This document shows positions 34,948 through 42,390 of a stretch of DNA of 64,000 nt, in pieces. A program made the translations under genes and the position numbers. The DNA comes from Bog-756 sp963753905. GTDB taxonomy: Bacteria > Actinomycetota > Acidimicrobiia > Acidimicrobiales > RAAP-2. The notes beneath the pieces were generated by a model. It saw only the letters and a list, made by a program, of their open reading frames with translations. It made no database searches and was not told where the DNA came from. The stretch's first letter is position 1. Each line of letters starts with the position of its first letter. Location: positions 1,612,001-1,676,000 of the forward strand of contig CAVWDZ010000001.1 of the NCBI GenBank assembly GCA_963753905.1, given 5' to 3'.

Positions 34948-35741
34948 CCTACGACTCGATCCTCCTCGACGTCGACGGTGGCGTCGCAACGATCACGCTC
35001 GACCGGCCCGAGGTGCGCAATGCCTTCGGAAACGGCATGGGCGACGAGCTCGCTCATGCGTTCCGCACCTGTGACGCGGACGATCGGGTCCGGGCGGTCG
35101 TCGTGACGGGCACGCCTCCGGCGTTCTGCGCGGGTGCCGATCTCTCAGGAGGAGAGGAGACCTTCGCCAAGCAAGACGAGGCGACCTTCAGCGCCGCAGC
35201 TATCCCGATGCCCGCGTGGCGGGTTCGCAAGCTGGTCATCGCCGCGGTCAACGGACACGCCATCGGGGTGGGATTGACGCTCACCCTCCAGTGCGATATC
35301 CGGATCTTCGCCACGGACGCCAAGTACGGCATCCTCCAGACGCGACGCGGGGTGATGGGGGATGCCTTCTCCCACTGGACGCTCCCGAGGGTCGTCGGAC
35401 AGTCGGTGGCCGCGGACATCCTGCTCACCGGTCGCACCTTCGACGGAATCGAGGCCAGAGAGATGGGGCTCTGCAGCCGGGCGCTCCCCGCCGACCAGGT
35501 TCTGGCGGCGGCGATCGACCTCGCCCGTGACGTGGCGGCGAACACGGCTCCCCTGTCAGTGGCCGCCAGCAAGGAACTGCTCTGGTCCACCTGGGAGCTC
35601 TCCGCCGACCAGGTCGAGCAACGCGAGACGGCCCTCCACCATCAGCTCATGGACCATCCGGATGCCCGTGAGGGGGTCCTCTCCTATCTCGAGCACCGGG
35701 CGCCACGCTGGCAGGGCAGCCTCCCGCCCCGCCCGTCCTGA
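34944..35741 (+). CDS. Enoyl-CoA hydratase/isomerase (crotonase) family protein lacking the usual catalytic glutamates
   Basis: This 265-aa crotonase-fold protein starts at a GTG. RPEVRNAFGNGMGDEL and FCAGADLSGGEE (oxyanion hole and CoA site) are clear. However, the stretch that normally holds Glu144 reads NGHAIGVGLTLTLQCDI, and the Glu164 region reads YGILQTRRGVMGDAF, so both hydratase glutamates are replaced. A different crotonase reaction (isomerase, dehalogenase or thioesterase-type) is therefore more likely than hydration. It is translationally coupled to the LLM enzyme. Confidence 0.88.
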   Translation: MTYDSILLDVDGGVATITLDRPEVRNAFGNGMGDELAHAFRTCDADDRVRAVVVTGTPPAFCAGADLSGGEETFAKQDEATFSAAAIPMPAWRVRKLVIAAVNGHAIGVGLTLTLQCDIRIFATDAKYGILQTRRGVMGDAFSHWTLPRVVGQSVAADILLTGRTFDGIEAREMGLCSRALPADQVLAAAIDLARDVAANTAPLSVAASKELLWSTWELSADQVEQRETALHHQLMDHPDAREGVLSYLEHRAPRWQGSLPPRPS

Positions 35742-35906
35742 GCGCGCATCCCCGCGGGACCCGGCTCATTTCATGCCGATGACGCGCCGTGTCGACCGCA
35801 CTGGCCCACGGCGGACGGATGCAACGGTCCGTCCACGGTGGTCCCGGTGACGTCATGTCGGCTGCCGGCAGCGACGGCTGCGGGTAGTTCTGGGCATCGC
35901 CTGTCG

Positions 35907-36704
35907 TCAGGGTGCGGCTCCGGGGTCAGGCTCCATGAGCTGCGCTGCGAGTCCACGAAGATCGCCGTCCTCATCGGACCACGCGACGACAGCACCGAAG
36001 CCACATACCTCGAGGGTCGGGGCAAGCCCGCGGTCCTGCTCGCCTCCGACTTCGGTCAGGAGCCACCCACCCGGTCGGAGGAGTGCCGCCGCCGAAACAA
36101 CCACCCGCCGCACAAGCTCGAGTCCGTCGTCGCCCCCGTCCAGTGCGACGCGAGGCTCATACCGCTGGACATCTGCCGGCAGGAATCGTAGGTCGGCGGT
36201 CGGGACGTAGGGCGCAACAGCCGTCACGACATCGAAGGCGCGTCGAGCGAGTGGTTGACCGAGGTACCCCACGACGGCGGGCACGCCGTTGTGCCGAGCA
36301 CAATCCGCCGCAAGCAGGTCGGAATCCACCGCCACGACCGACGCGGCCGGCACCGATGCCATCAGATGGACGGCCACCGCGCCTGACCCGGTACAAAGAT
36401 CAACAGCTCGTGACGTTCGCCCTCGGGCTGTCATCAGCTCGGCGCCGCGCGCTGCCAACTCCTCCGTCTGCACCCGGGGGACATAGACCCCCGGGTCGAC
36501 GCGTACCCTGCGACCGCAGAAGCGCATCGTGCCCGTGATCCAGGCCAGGGGTTCACCCGCCTCGCGGCGGCTGACGGATGTCTCGAGGGTTGCCCCATCC
36601 CTGGCAGCAGCCACCAGCTCTTCGGCCTCTTCCTCAGCGGCCACGCAACCGGCTGCCATCAGGCGCTCGATCACGCCGGTCGCGCTCAGCGGGAGTGAAC
36701 TCAT
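35907..36704 (-). CDS. PrmC/HemK-like methyltransferase paralogue with altered NPPY motif
   Basis: This 265-aa class I methyltransferase has a helical N-terminal domain, then GEPLAWITGTMRFCGRRVRVDPGVYVPRVQTEELA (PrmC hallmark ahead of the SAM fold) and VDLCTGSGAVAVHL (SAM motif I). Where PrmC has NPPY, this protein reads VAPY (TAVAPYVPTADL). NPPY binds the target glutamine amide, so the substrate may differ from release-factor Gln. It is convergent with the crotonase gene across a 165-bp spacer with no visible gene. Confidence 0.85.
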   Translation of the reverse strand: MSSLPLSATGVIERLMAAGCVAAEEEAEELVAAARDGATLETSVSRREAGEPLAWITGTMRFCGRRVRVDPGVYVPRVQTEELAARGAELMTARGRTSRAVDLCTGSGAVAVHLMASVPAASVVAVDSDLLAADCARHNGVPAVVGYLGQPLARRAFDVVTAVAPYVPTADLRFLPADVQRYEPRVALDGGDDGLELVRRVVVSAAALLRPGGWLLTEVGGEQDRGLAPTLEVCGFGAVVAWSDEDGDLRGLAAQLMEPDPGAAP

Positions 36705-36833
36705 GGCACCTTTGTCAACGTCTCAGGACGACCCAACCGGTGGGACAGCCGGTGGCTGGGCGCAGACATCTCCGGTTCGCCCTTCGGCCATCGTCGGACA
36801 GCAGATGCCGGACAGCGACGACGGGCCGATTCG

Positions 36834-37223
36834 CTACCCGACGAACGACTTGATGTTCTTGACCAGCTTGTCTTCGATCTCGAAGTTCCAGGCAACGTCG
36901 GCAACGTCGACGACGAGAAACAGCCCCGAGATGAGCAGCGTCTCGATCGCTGCCGTCCCGATGTGCTCGAGCCACTTGCCGATGCCGATCCGAACCGTGA
37001 AGTCGGCAGGGCTACCCGCAATCGTGACGGTCAGCGCTCGGTCCGCAGCGACGACCCCGCGCAGGAAGCCCCCCTTCTTGGCCTGGATGACCACCCCCTC
37101 TGCGCTCGGAGCTGAGCTCTGGACAGTGAAGCCGTCGGATTTCAGGTACTCCTCGACGTGGGACTGCAGTGCGCTCAGGTCCGTTCCCTTGCCTTGGAAC
37201 TGCTCTTCTTTGTCACCGATCAT
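36834..37223 (-). CDS. Hypothetical protein, 129 aa
   Basis: No family is recognised. The protein starts MIGDKEEQFQGKGTDLSA and has a strong GGAGGA before the ATG. It has an N-terminal helix (LQSHVEEYLKSDGFTVQ), beta strands (VVIQAKKGGFLRGVVAADRALTVTIAG) and a hydrophobic stretch, IETLLISGLFLVVDVADVAW, that could be one membrane segment or a buried helix. The composition and the clear ribosome-binding site support a real gene. Confidence 0.65.
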   Translation of the reverse strand: MIGDKEEQFQGKGTDLSALQSHVEEYLKSDGFTVQSSAPSAEGVVIQAKKGGFLRGVVAADRALTVTIAGSPADFTVRIGIGKWLEHIGTAAIETLLISGLFLVVDVADVAWNFEIEDKLVKNIKSFVG

Positions 37224-37509
37224 GAGTTCCTCCATTGGTTCTTCGCTCGTTCGCCCAACCCACAAGGTTCAGTTCAAGGCAGGGCTGTGGCGGATCCCCG
37301 TGTTTGACATCCAGCCTTCAGAGCTCGGGTTGTGCCTGAGTGGCAAGCTAGTCCTTCCCTCGGCTGAGCACCGATCGCCGCCTCGCCACCCGCATTCGAC
37401 GGATCGGAATCTGGGCAGACCATCGCACCGTCGTCCCACTGCACTCTCGTCGCCTCCAAGCTCGGGCAGGACGTCCGCCTCCCTCGCTCCGGGATTGCCA
37501 GACGTCCCG

Positions 37510-37547
37510 CGAAGGGGCCCCGGCTGGTGTTGCCGGGGTCTCCTTCG
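37510..37547. terminator. Long GC-rich hairpin, possible terminator
   Basis: The arms are CGAAGGGGCCCCGGC and GCCGGGGTCTCCTTCG with a loop of about seven bases, giving about 14 pairs with one bulge. It lies about 230 bp downstream of the membrane-protein gene at 37776 (minus strand). No T-run is present. A terminator or processed-RNA structure is possible. Confidence 0.45.
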
Positions 37548-37607
37548 TTGTACGTCAACTACCACGCAGGGCCCGCATCCGAGGCACGTGGTGCTCTGGA
37601 ACGCCAG

Positions 37608-37633
37608 GCCGGTAACCCCACTGCGTTACCGGC
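37608..37633. repeat. Perfect 8-bp inverted repeat
   Basis: GCCGGTAA and TTACCGGC are separated by 10 bases (CCCCACTGCG). The arms match perfectly. It could be a small hairpin or a regulator site. It lies 60 bp from the longer hairpin and 143 bp after the 37776-38051 gene on the minus strand. Confidence 0.4.
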
Positions 37634-37775
37634 AGGATTCGCCGACACAAAGACGATCTTGGATCGGGGCATGGTGCTCCACGCGATGACGACCGCACAC
37701 CAAGTGGTCGGCACATCAATCGGGACGTCCGAACCATCCAAACCTCTGAATCAGCGCGTGCCCCGACGCTTTCTC

Positions 37776-38051
37776 TCACCTACGACGCCATGTCGACTGG
37801 CGGTGCTGAGCCACCCATACTCGAATGGCGAGCCATGCAAAGAAGACCGTCCCGACGGCCCCCACGGTTGCAACCGCGTTGCCGAAGACGTGGATTGCGG
37901 TCAATGACGTGTGCAGGTCCCCCATCCATACGCCGAACATCCATATGCCGAATGCCACTACTGAGATGACCAGAGCCGAGGCAACGACAGCTTTGGCTTG
38001 TAACTCTTCCCTAGAGAGCCGTTGTTCGCTCACACTCTGCTGCATCGGCAC
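37776..38051 (-). CDS. Small two-helix membrane protein
   Basis: This 91-aa protein has a charged N-terminus (SEQRLSREELQAK) and two hydrophobic helices: AVVASALVISVVAFGIWMFGVW and IHVFGNAVATVGAVGTVFFAWLAIRVW. It ends in a basic tail (AQHRQSTWRRR), consistent with both termini inside. No family is recognised. Real-gene status rests on the membrane pattern. Confidence 0.6.
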   Translation of the reverse strand: MPMQQSVSEQRLSREELQAKAVVASALVISVVAFGIWMFGVWMGDLHTSLTAIHVFGNAVATVGAVGTVFFAWLAIRVWVAQHRQSTWRRR

Positions 38052-38148
38052 AGCGACGCCTCACCTTGACTGGTGATGGTTGGGCAGAACATGGAACACA
38101 GGTCGATGCCAAAGCCCCAACTGTGCGGTGATCGGGGACGCCCGAGCG

Positions 38149-38574
38149 TCAGCGAAGCTCGGCTCGCGGGCGCACCGCAATCGTTACACGTGCGGTCGCG
38201 CAAAGCCGGTCCTGATCGTCGCGCATCCCGACGTCCCAGACCCAGCTCGTCCGGCCCCTGTGTATCGCTACCGCGGTGGCGTGAACGGAGCCGGCGGTGA
38301 TCGGCCGCAGGAAGTTGGTGTTGTTGGACATTCCGAGCGCGGCACCGCCTGTCGCGAATACCCCGCGGGCTGTGCCAGTCGAGGCGAGTGTTTCGGCGAT
38401 TGCCGCGTACACGCCGCCGTGGATCATGCCCAACGGCTGGCACACCTGCGGACGAACTGAGAGATGGCCGGAGCACCGATCGATCTCGTCGCTCGGGTCA
38501 ACGACCAGGCCGATTGTCGCGTCGAAGGCTGACTCGAGGGGGACGCGCAGCTTGTAAGGAGGAGTATCGGACAT
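38149..38574 (-). CDS. PaaI-type hotdog thioesterase
   Basis: This 141-aa hotdog protein has the acyl-CoA thioesterase signature GMIHGGVYAAIAETLAS, in which HGG is the central motif and the Glu is in the catalytic position. NNTNFLRPITAGSVHATAVAIHRGR and VWDVGMRDDQDRLCATARVTIAV follow. It probably hydrolyses an aryl- or acyl-CoA ester as a homotetramer. It is divergent from the alcohol dehydrogenase gene. Confidence 0.9.
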   Translation of the reverse strand: MSDTPPYKLRVPLESAFDATIGLVVDPSDEIDRCSGHLSVRPQVCQPLGMIHGGVYAAIAETLASTGTARGVFATGGAALGMSNNTNFLRPITAGSVHATAVAIHRGRTSWVWDVGMRDDQDRLCATARVTIAVRPRAELR

Positions 38575-38685
38575 GGTGCCGAGGTTACTGCTGCGCCAGT
38601 ACGGGCGAGTCGGTCGCTGTCGCTCACTGACCCGCCTTCGGCAGCAGTCACGGTTACCCCGCGACCTGTGATCGACGAAAGTGCA

Positions 38686-39753
38686 ATGGCGGCGGAAAGC
38701 TCACCTAATGTTGGCCTCGTGCCATCGCCACTGATGCCGGCAGCCGTCTATGTGGGCGACGGCAGAATCGCGGTCGAGCAGGTGCCCTGCCCGGAGCCCG
38801 GACCCGGCGAGGTGCTCGTGGAGATCTCCGAATGCGGTATCTGCGGCTCCGATCTGCACATGGTCCTCGAGCGGTACGCACAACCGGGTGCCATTCTCGG
38901 CCACGAATGGTCGGGCACCGTGGCTACCGCGCCCCTTGGCTCCGGCTGGTCTCCCGGCGCCCGGGTCGTCGGGAACCCGGCTCCGGGGTGCGGCGTCTGC
39001 CGGCCGTGTCGACGGGGCCGCCCTTCGGTGTGCCTGAACCGTGCAACCGCCGACTTCGCCGGGTACCGCGGCGCCTTCTGCCAGTACAAAACGGTGGCGG
39101 CCGACCACCTGATCCGCATTCCCAGCTCTCTGCCGACCAGGGTGGCCGCGCTGGCCGAGCCGACGGCCATCACGCTGCATGCCTTGCGGCTGTCCGACGT
39201 CGGGCCGGACGATCGGGTACTCGTCACCGGGGCCGGCCCAGTTGGCCTCCTGCTCGTCGCCGTGCTGCGTGCCCAGGGGATCTCCGACATCACCGTGAGC
39301 GAGCCGTCCGCTGTCCGGCGCCAGCAGGCACTCGACGTCGGGGCCACCCGAGTCGTGACACCGGACACGCTGGAGCGACCGCCAGTGACCCAACCTGTCG
39401 CGGAGCCCTACGCGGTGGTGTTCGAGTGCTCGGGCCAGGCAAGCGCGGCGGAGGCGGGGTTCGGACAGCTCGACTATGCGGGCACGCTCGTCATCGTCGG
39501 AACGGGTTTCGAACCACCGCGGCTCAACCAGAACCGCATGATCATCTTCGAGCTCGAGGTCATCGGGGCCTACAACTACAACGACGAAGGATTCCAGCCG
39601 GCCGTGGACCTCCTCGCCACCGGAACGTTGCCGCTCGACGCCTTGATCGAACCCGACAACATTCCACTCGACGCCGTGATGGTATCCATGGAACGGCTCG
39701 CTCGAGGCGAGATACCGAGCAAGGTAATGGTCCAACCGAGCCTGTCCTCATGA
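38686..39753 (+). CDS. Zinc-dependent medium-chain alcohol dehydrogenase
   Basis: This protein is about 355 aa. ECGICGSDLHMVLE and GHEWSGTV carry the catalytic zinc site. GNPAPGCGVCRPCRRGRPSVC is the structural-zinc lobe (four Cys), and VTGAGPVGLLLVAVLRAQG is the NAD loop. The start is uncertain: ATG 38686, GTG 38719 and ATG 38734 are all in frame before MPAAVYVGDGRIAVEQV. Its stop overlaps the start of a VOC protein (ATGA). Confidence 0.9.
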   Translation: MAAESSPNVGLVPSPLMPAAVYVGDGRIAVEQVPCPEPGPGEVLVEISECGICGSDLHMVLERYAQPGAILGHEWSGTVATAPLGSGWSPGARVVGNPAPGCGVCRPCRRGRPSVCLNRATADFAGYRGAFCQYKTVAADHLIRIPSSLPTRVAALAEPTAITLHALRLSDVGPDDRVLVTGAGPVGLLLVAVLRAQGISDITVSEPSAVRRQQALDVGATRVVTPDTLERPPVTQPVAEPYAVVFECSGQASAAEAGFGQLDYAGTLVIVGTGFEPPRLNQNRMIIFELEVIGAYNYNDEGFQPAVDLLATGTLPLDALIEPDNIPLDAVMVSMERLARGEIPSKVMVQPSLSS

Positions 39754-40208
39754 ACCCGACCCCGTTCGTCCCGCGGATCAACCACGTAGCGATCAGCGTT
39801 GATGCCGAGATCATGGACGACGAAGGCCGGGCTGCCCTGTTGGACTTCTACTCCGAGGTCTTCGGTTGGACCGAGGGAGACAACAGCACGGAGAAGGGGA
39901 ATCCGCTCATTCTCTACACCGGGTCCCTTGGCCAGTTCCTCTACCTGCTGCCGGCGAAGGACGAATTCATGGTTACGCCGAACATGGACCACTTCGGCAT
40001 CGAGGTGTCATCCAAAGCGGAGCTTCTGGAGATTCTGGACCGGGTCAAGGCATACCAGAGCAAGGACGACCGCGTTCGGATCACCGACGTCGGCGCCATG
40101 GTGACGCGCCACCAGGACCGGGAGTACACACTCACCAACGCATATATCTGGTTCTTGATCCCGCTGTGGATCGAGCTCCAGCACGTGGAGCAGCGCACAG
40201 GGAACTGA
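39750..40208 (+). CDS. VOC (glyoxalase/bleomycin-resistance/dioxygenase) superfamily protein
   Basis: This 152-aa protein has two betaalphabetabetabeta halves: INHVAISVDAEIMDDEGRAALLDFYSEVFGWTEG and MDHFGIEVSSKAELLEILDRVKAYQSK. Putative metal ligands are the first His of NHVA, the His of DHFG and a late Glu (IELQHVE). It is coupled to the alcohol dehydrogenase, suggesting a two-step pathway. Substrate unknown. Confidence 0.85.
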   Translation: MNPTPFVPRINHVAISVDAEIMDDEGRAALLDFYSEVFGWTEGDNSTEKGNPLILYTGSLGQFLYLLPAKDEFMVTPNMDHFGIEVSSKAELLEILDRVKAYQSKDDRVRITDVGAMVTRHQDREYTLTNAYIWFLIPLWIELQHVEQRTGN

Positions 40209-40653
40209 CTACCGGCCCACCGCTCGATTCCTGAGGGGACCTGTGGCGGAGGAGATGGATCGTCGGGCATGCCGTGCGGCTGTGGAGCTGCGCACGCACT
40301 CCAATGGGTCAGCCACGGACCGACACTGAACCGCCGACCTCCAGCTTGGAGAGAACGGCCCGCGCGTGTATCCCAGTCAGGTCGGGCGCGGGCGATGTGC
40401 ACCGCTGGCCCGGTGGCCGGCACAACCAAGACCAGCGGGAGGCCACGTCGTTCTGGGTCACTTCAGACACGGGCACCCGGACCAGGCTGGCGGGGTGTTC
40501 GTGGGCGCGGGCGCGGATTATCTCGAAAGACGGACCCCGCTCTTGATTGGAGAGCTCTCGGATGAACCCCCTTCGCAGCGAAACGCCCAGGCCAGAGGAC
40601 CCGTAGCCAGCCGGAGACCGACGCCCGTCGGCGCTTCCCCGTTCTCCGGCACA
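40209..40653. other. 445-bp region without a convincing gene
   Basis: Open frames here cross each other on both strands and resemble no family. The composition is similar to neighbouring coding DNA, so a decayed gene is possible. Nothing else is seen. Confidence 0.4.
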
Positions 40654-41283
40654 ATGAGAGCTGTCGTGCAACACCGAACCCTCGTGTCCGGTCTCATCGC
40701 CGTCGCACTCCTCGCCGGTGGCGGCGCAGCAGGCCTACGCGCGGCAGCTTCTGATGGCACGACGGTGTGCACCGCGCTGCCCAGGGCGGCAGGGCCCGAA
40801 CCTGCCTCGCTCGCCTGCATTTCGACCGCGACCCCGATCTGGTCGAATTCGACCGGGGACCCGGGCGCTGCGAGCCGGCCAGGCATCCTGGCGTCGGGTG
40901 CGCGGGTCTGGACCTGGACGGTGCCATTGCCTGCGAGCCGAAGCGGGCTCGTGTCCTCCGCCATCATGACCTTCTCCGACGCCACCCTGATCCCCCTAAG
41001 AGCCACGGCGAGCATCGATTTGTCCGACTGCCAGAGCATGGACGTGTTCATCGCCCGCACCCCTTACGAGACCCCCTATTCGGGGCTCCTGGCCGCCTGG
41101 TACGCCGGCAAGGACTACATCGAGGCTCCACCCAGCGTCTCGGGAACGGTGAGCGGCCTCTCAGGTCAGATTCGCGTGGCGATCGACTGCGACACGAGGA
41201 ACCGCATTGCGGGGGGTGCCACCCCCGCTGGGACCATGACGTTCACCTTCGCCGAGCGGTCGGCCGCGACCAACTACTTCTAG
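40654..41283 (+). CDS. Secreted hypothetical protein
   Basis: This 209-aa protein has a signal peptide: MRAVVQHRTLVSGLIAVALLAGGGAAGLRAAASD. The mature part is Ser/Thr/Ala-rich with beta-strand character and four Cys (CTALP, LACIS, LSDCQ, AIDCDTRN) that could form two disulfides. The end is TMTFTFAERSAATNYF. It has no recognised family and is probably exported and soluble. Confidence 0.65.
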   Translation: MRAVVQHRTLVSGLIAVALLAGGGAAGLRAAASDGTTVCTALPRAAGPEPASLACISTATPIWSNSTGDPGAASRPGILASGARVWTWTVPLPASRSGLVSSAIMTFSDATLIPLRATASIDLSDCQSMDVFIARTPYETPYSGLLAAWYAGKDYIEAPPSVSGTVSGLSGQIRVAIDCDTRNRIAGGATPAGTMTFTFAERSAATNYF

Positions 41284-41287
41284 CAGC

Positions 41288-41935
41288 GTGAACCGCCGCC
41301 GTTCATCCGGGTGGACCCCGTCGCCGGCCCGCAGTCCGCCGTCGCCGTGCCTCCGCCCCTTCCGCAGCCTCCGTCCTCTTCCGGCCGCCCCTGGGCTTCC
41401 TTTGTGTAAGCCCAATCTGTGGACCTTTGGGGACGGCTTTCAAACCCTCCCGAGACGCTGGAAACAGTACCTGAACAGGGGTTACTTGGCGAACCAGCCC
41501 CCGGCTGAAAGCCCCAGAAGGCCACACATCGGTCCGCGAACCGCCCGGGAGCCGCCGGTCCAGAAAATAAGGGACGGCATTCAAACCCCGGCTCCAGAGC
41601 GCTCAGGACCGACAAAGCCCGTCCAGCGTCGTCTGACCCATTCTGAGCTTGAAGTCGTAGCTGCCGCGTACCAGCACGGCCGTTCGTTGGACGAGCTCGC
41701 TCGGGAGTTCGGTATCCATCATCGAACCGTGGCCGACCACCTGGAACGTCTCGGCATTGCTCGGAGGGTGAACCTCCCTAAGTTGAGTGCAGCTGACGTC
41801 AAACGGGCCGCCGCCCGATATCGAAATGGCGAGTCGCTTGCCACCGTGGGAAAAGCCCTGAAGGTCGACGCGTCATCCGTTCAACGAGCTCTGAAGCGCG
41901 TCGGCGTCCCGATCCGGCCACGGCCCGGGTGCTGA
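41288..41935 (+). CDS. Double helix-turn-helix protein (recombinase C-terminal-like)
   Basis: The last ~105 residues (from about 41620) contain two HTH units. LTHSELEVVAAAYQHGRSLDELAREFGIHHRTVADHLERLGI and LSAADVKRAAARYRNGESLATVGKALKVDASSVQRALKRVGV are similar to each other. This tandem-HTH module is known from small actinobacterial proteins and from the C-termini of serine recombinases, so this may be a recombinase remnant. The upstream part of the frame is low in recognisable structure and contains an 18-bp direct repeat, so the true start may lie near 41560-41620. It lies 11 bp from the IS. Confidence 0.6.
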   Translation: MNRRRSSGWTPSPARSPPSPCLRPFRSLRPLPAAPGLPLCKPNLWTFGDGFQTLPRRWKQYLNRGYLANQPPAESPRRPHIGPRTAREPPVQKIRDGIQTPAPERSGPTKPVQRRLTHSELEVVAAAYQHGRSLDELAREFGIHHRTVADHLERLGIARRVNLPKLSAADVKRAAARYRNGESLATVGKALKVDASSVQRALKRVGVPIRPRPGC

Positions 41936-41946
41936 AGGCCACTAAG

Positions 41947-41960
41947 CTTGCAATTAAACC
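41947..41960. repeat. Left terminal inverted repeat of the 41.9-kb IS
   Basis: CTTGCAATTAAACC is AT-rich compared with its surroundings and is the perfect inverse of 43753-43766. Confidence 0.85.
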
Positions 41961-41966
41961 TTTGCC

Positions 41967-42326
41967 CTACCCGCTGACGGCTTCCTGAAGCAGGAGTTCG
42001 GCGGCCTTCGCATCCACTTTGCGGATCTGATCGAGCAGTGCACGGATGCGGCGATCGTTGTCGATCCACTGCCGGTAGAGCTGAGCTTCCTTGGTCGTCA
42101 GTCGCTTGGTCACGGTCTTGCCATTCAACTTCGCAGTCCACTGCCAGTAGGGACCGTGCGGTGTGGGTGGATCTGCGTTGCACCGACATCCAGCCGATGT
42201 GCAGTGGGTGAACCGGCGGGTCACACTCCCGGCCGCCACGATCCCGATCTCGGCGATCTGAGCAGCCAGCTCCTTGTGGCGCCGGTCGTACTCTGCCAGT
42301 CGCTCCTCGACGCTCATCCTTGCCAT
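41967..42326 (-). CDS. IS passenger protein with Cys cluster (DUF6788-like)
   Basis: This 119-aa protein starts MARMSVEERLAEYDRRHKELAAQ; its ATG is preceded by GGAGGAG. A coiled-coil N-terminus leads to RFTHCTSAGCRCNADPPTPHGPYWQWT, a short Cys/His cluster that could bind zinc, then a basic LNGKTVTKRL strand and a helical C-terminus (YRQWIDNDRRIRALLDQIRKV). It resembles what I recall as DUF6788. It is divergent from the transposase and shares its promoter spacer, so it may regulate or assist transposition. This role is inference. Confidence 0.75.
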   Translation of the reverse strand: MARMSVEERLAEYDRRHKELAAQIAEIGIVAAGSVTRRFTHCTSAGCRCNADPPTPHGPYWQWTAKLNGKTVTKRLTTKEAQLYRQWIDNDRRIRALLDQIRKVDAKAAELLLQEAVSG

Positions 42327-42368
42327 TGCACTCCTCCGGTCGACAACAAGCATCCCTCATTCCCGACC

Positions 42369-42388
42369 AGACAGTAATAATACTGTCT
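42369..42388. promoter_or_regulatory. Perfect 8-bp-arm dyad in the IS divergent promoter
   Basis: AGACAGTA-ATAA-TACTGTCT lies entirely within the 64-bp spacer between the passenger gene and the transposase, 2 bp before the transposase ATG. Its position at both promoters suggests an operator for self-control of the IS, possibly bound by the passenger protein. Confidence 0.6.
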
Positions 42389-42390
42389 GC

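Larger units (their letters stand above)
37224..37775. other. 552-bp intergenic region with two hairpins
   Basis: Only short overlapping open frames with unremarkable composition occur here, and none resembles a family. The region holds two strong inverted repeats (listed separately) and is otherwise featureless. It separates two minus-strand hypothetical genes. Confidence 0.5.

Noticed and set aside
37269..37565. 98-aa and 94-aa minus-strand frames in the 37-kb spacer
   Set aside because: They overlap each other in different frames, cross the hairpin at 37510-37547 and lack ribosome-binding sites or motifs.
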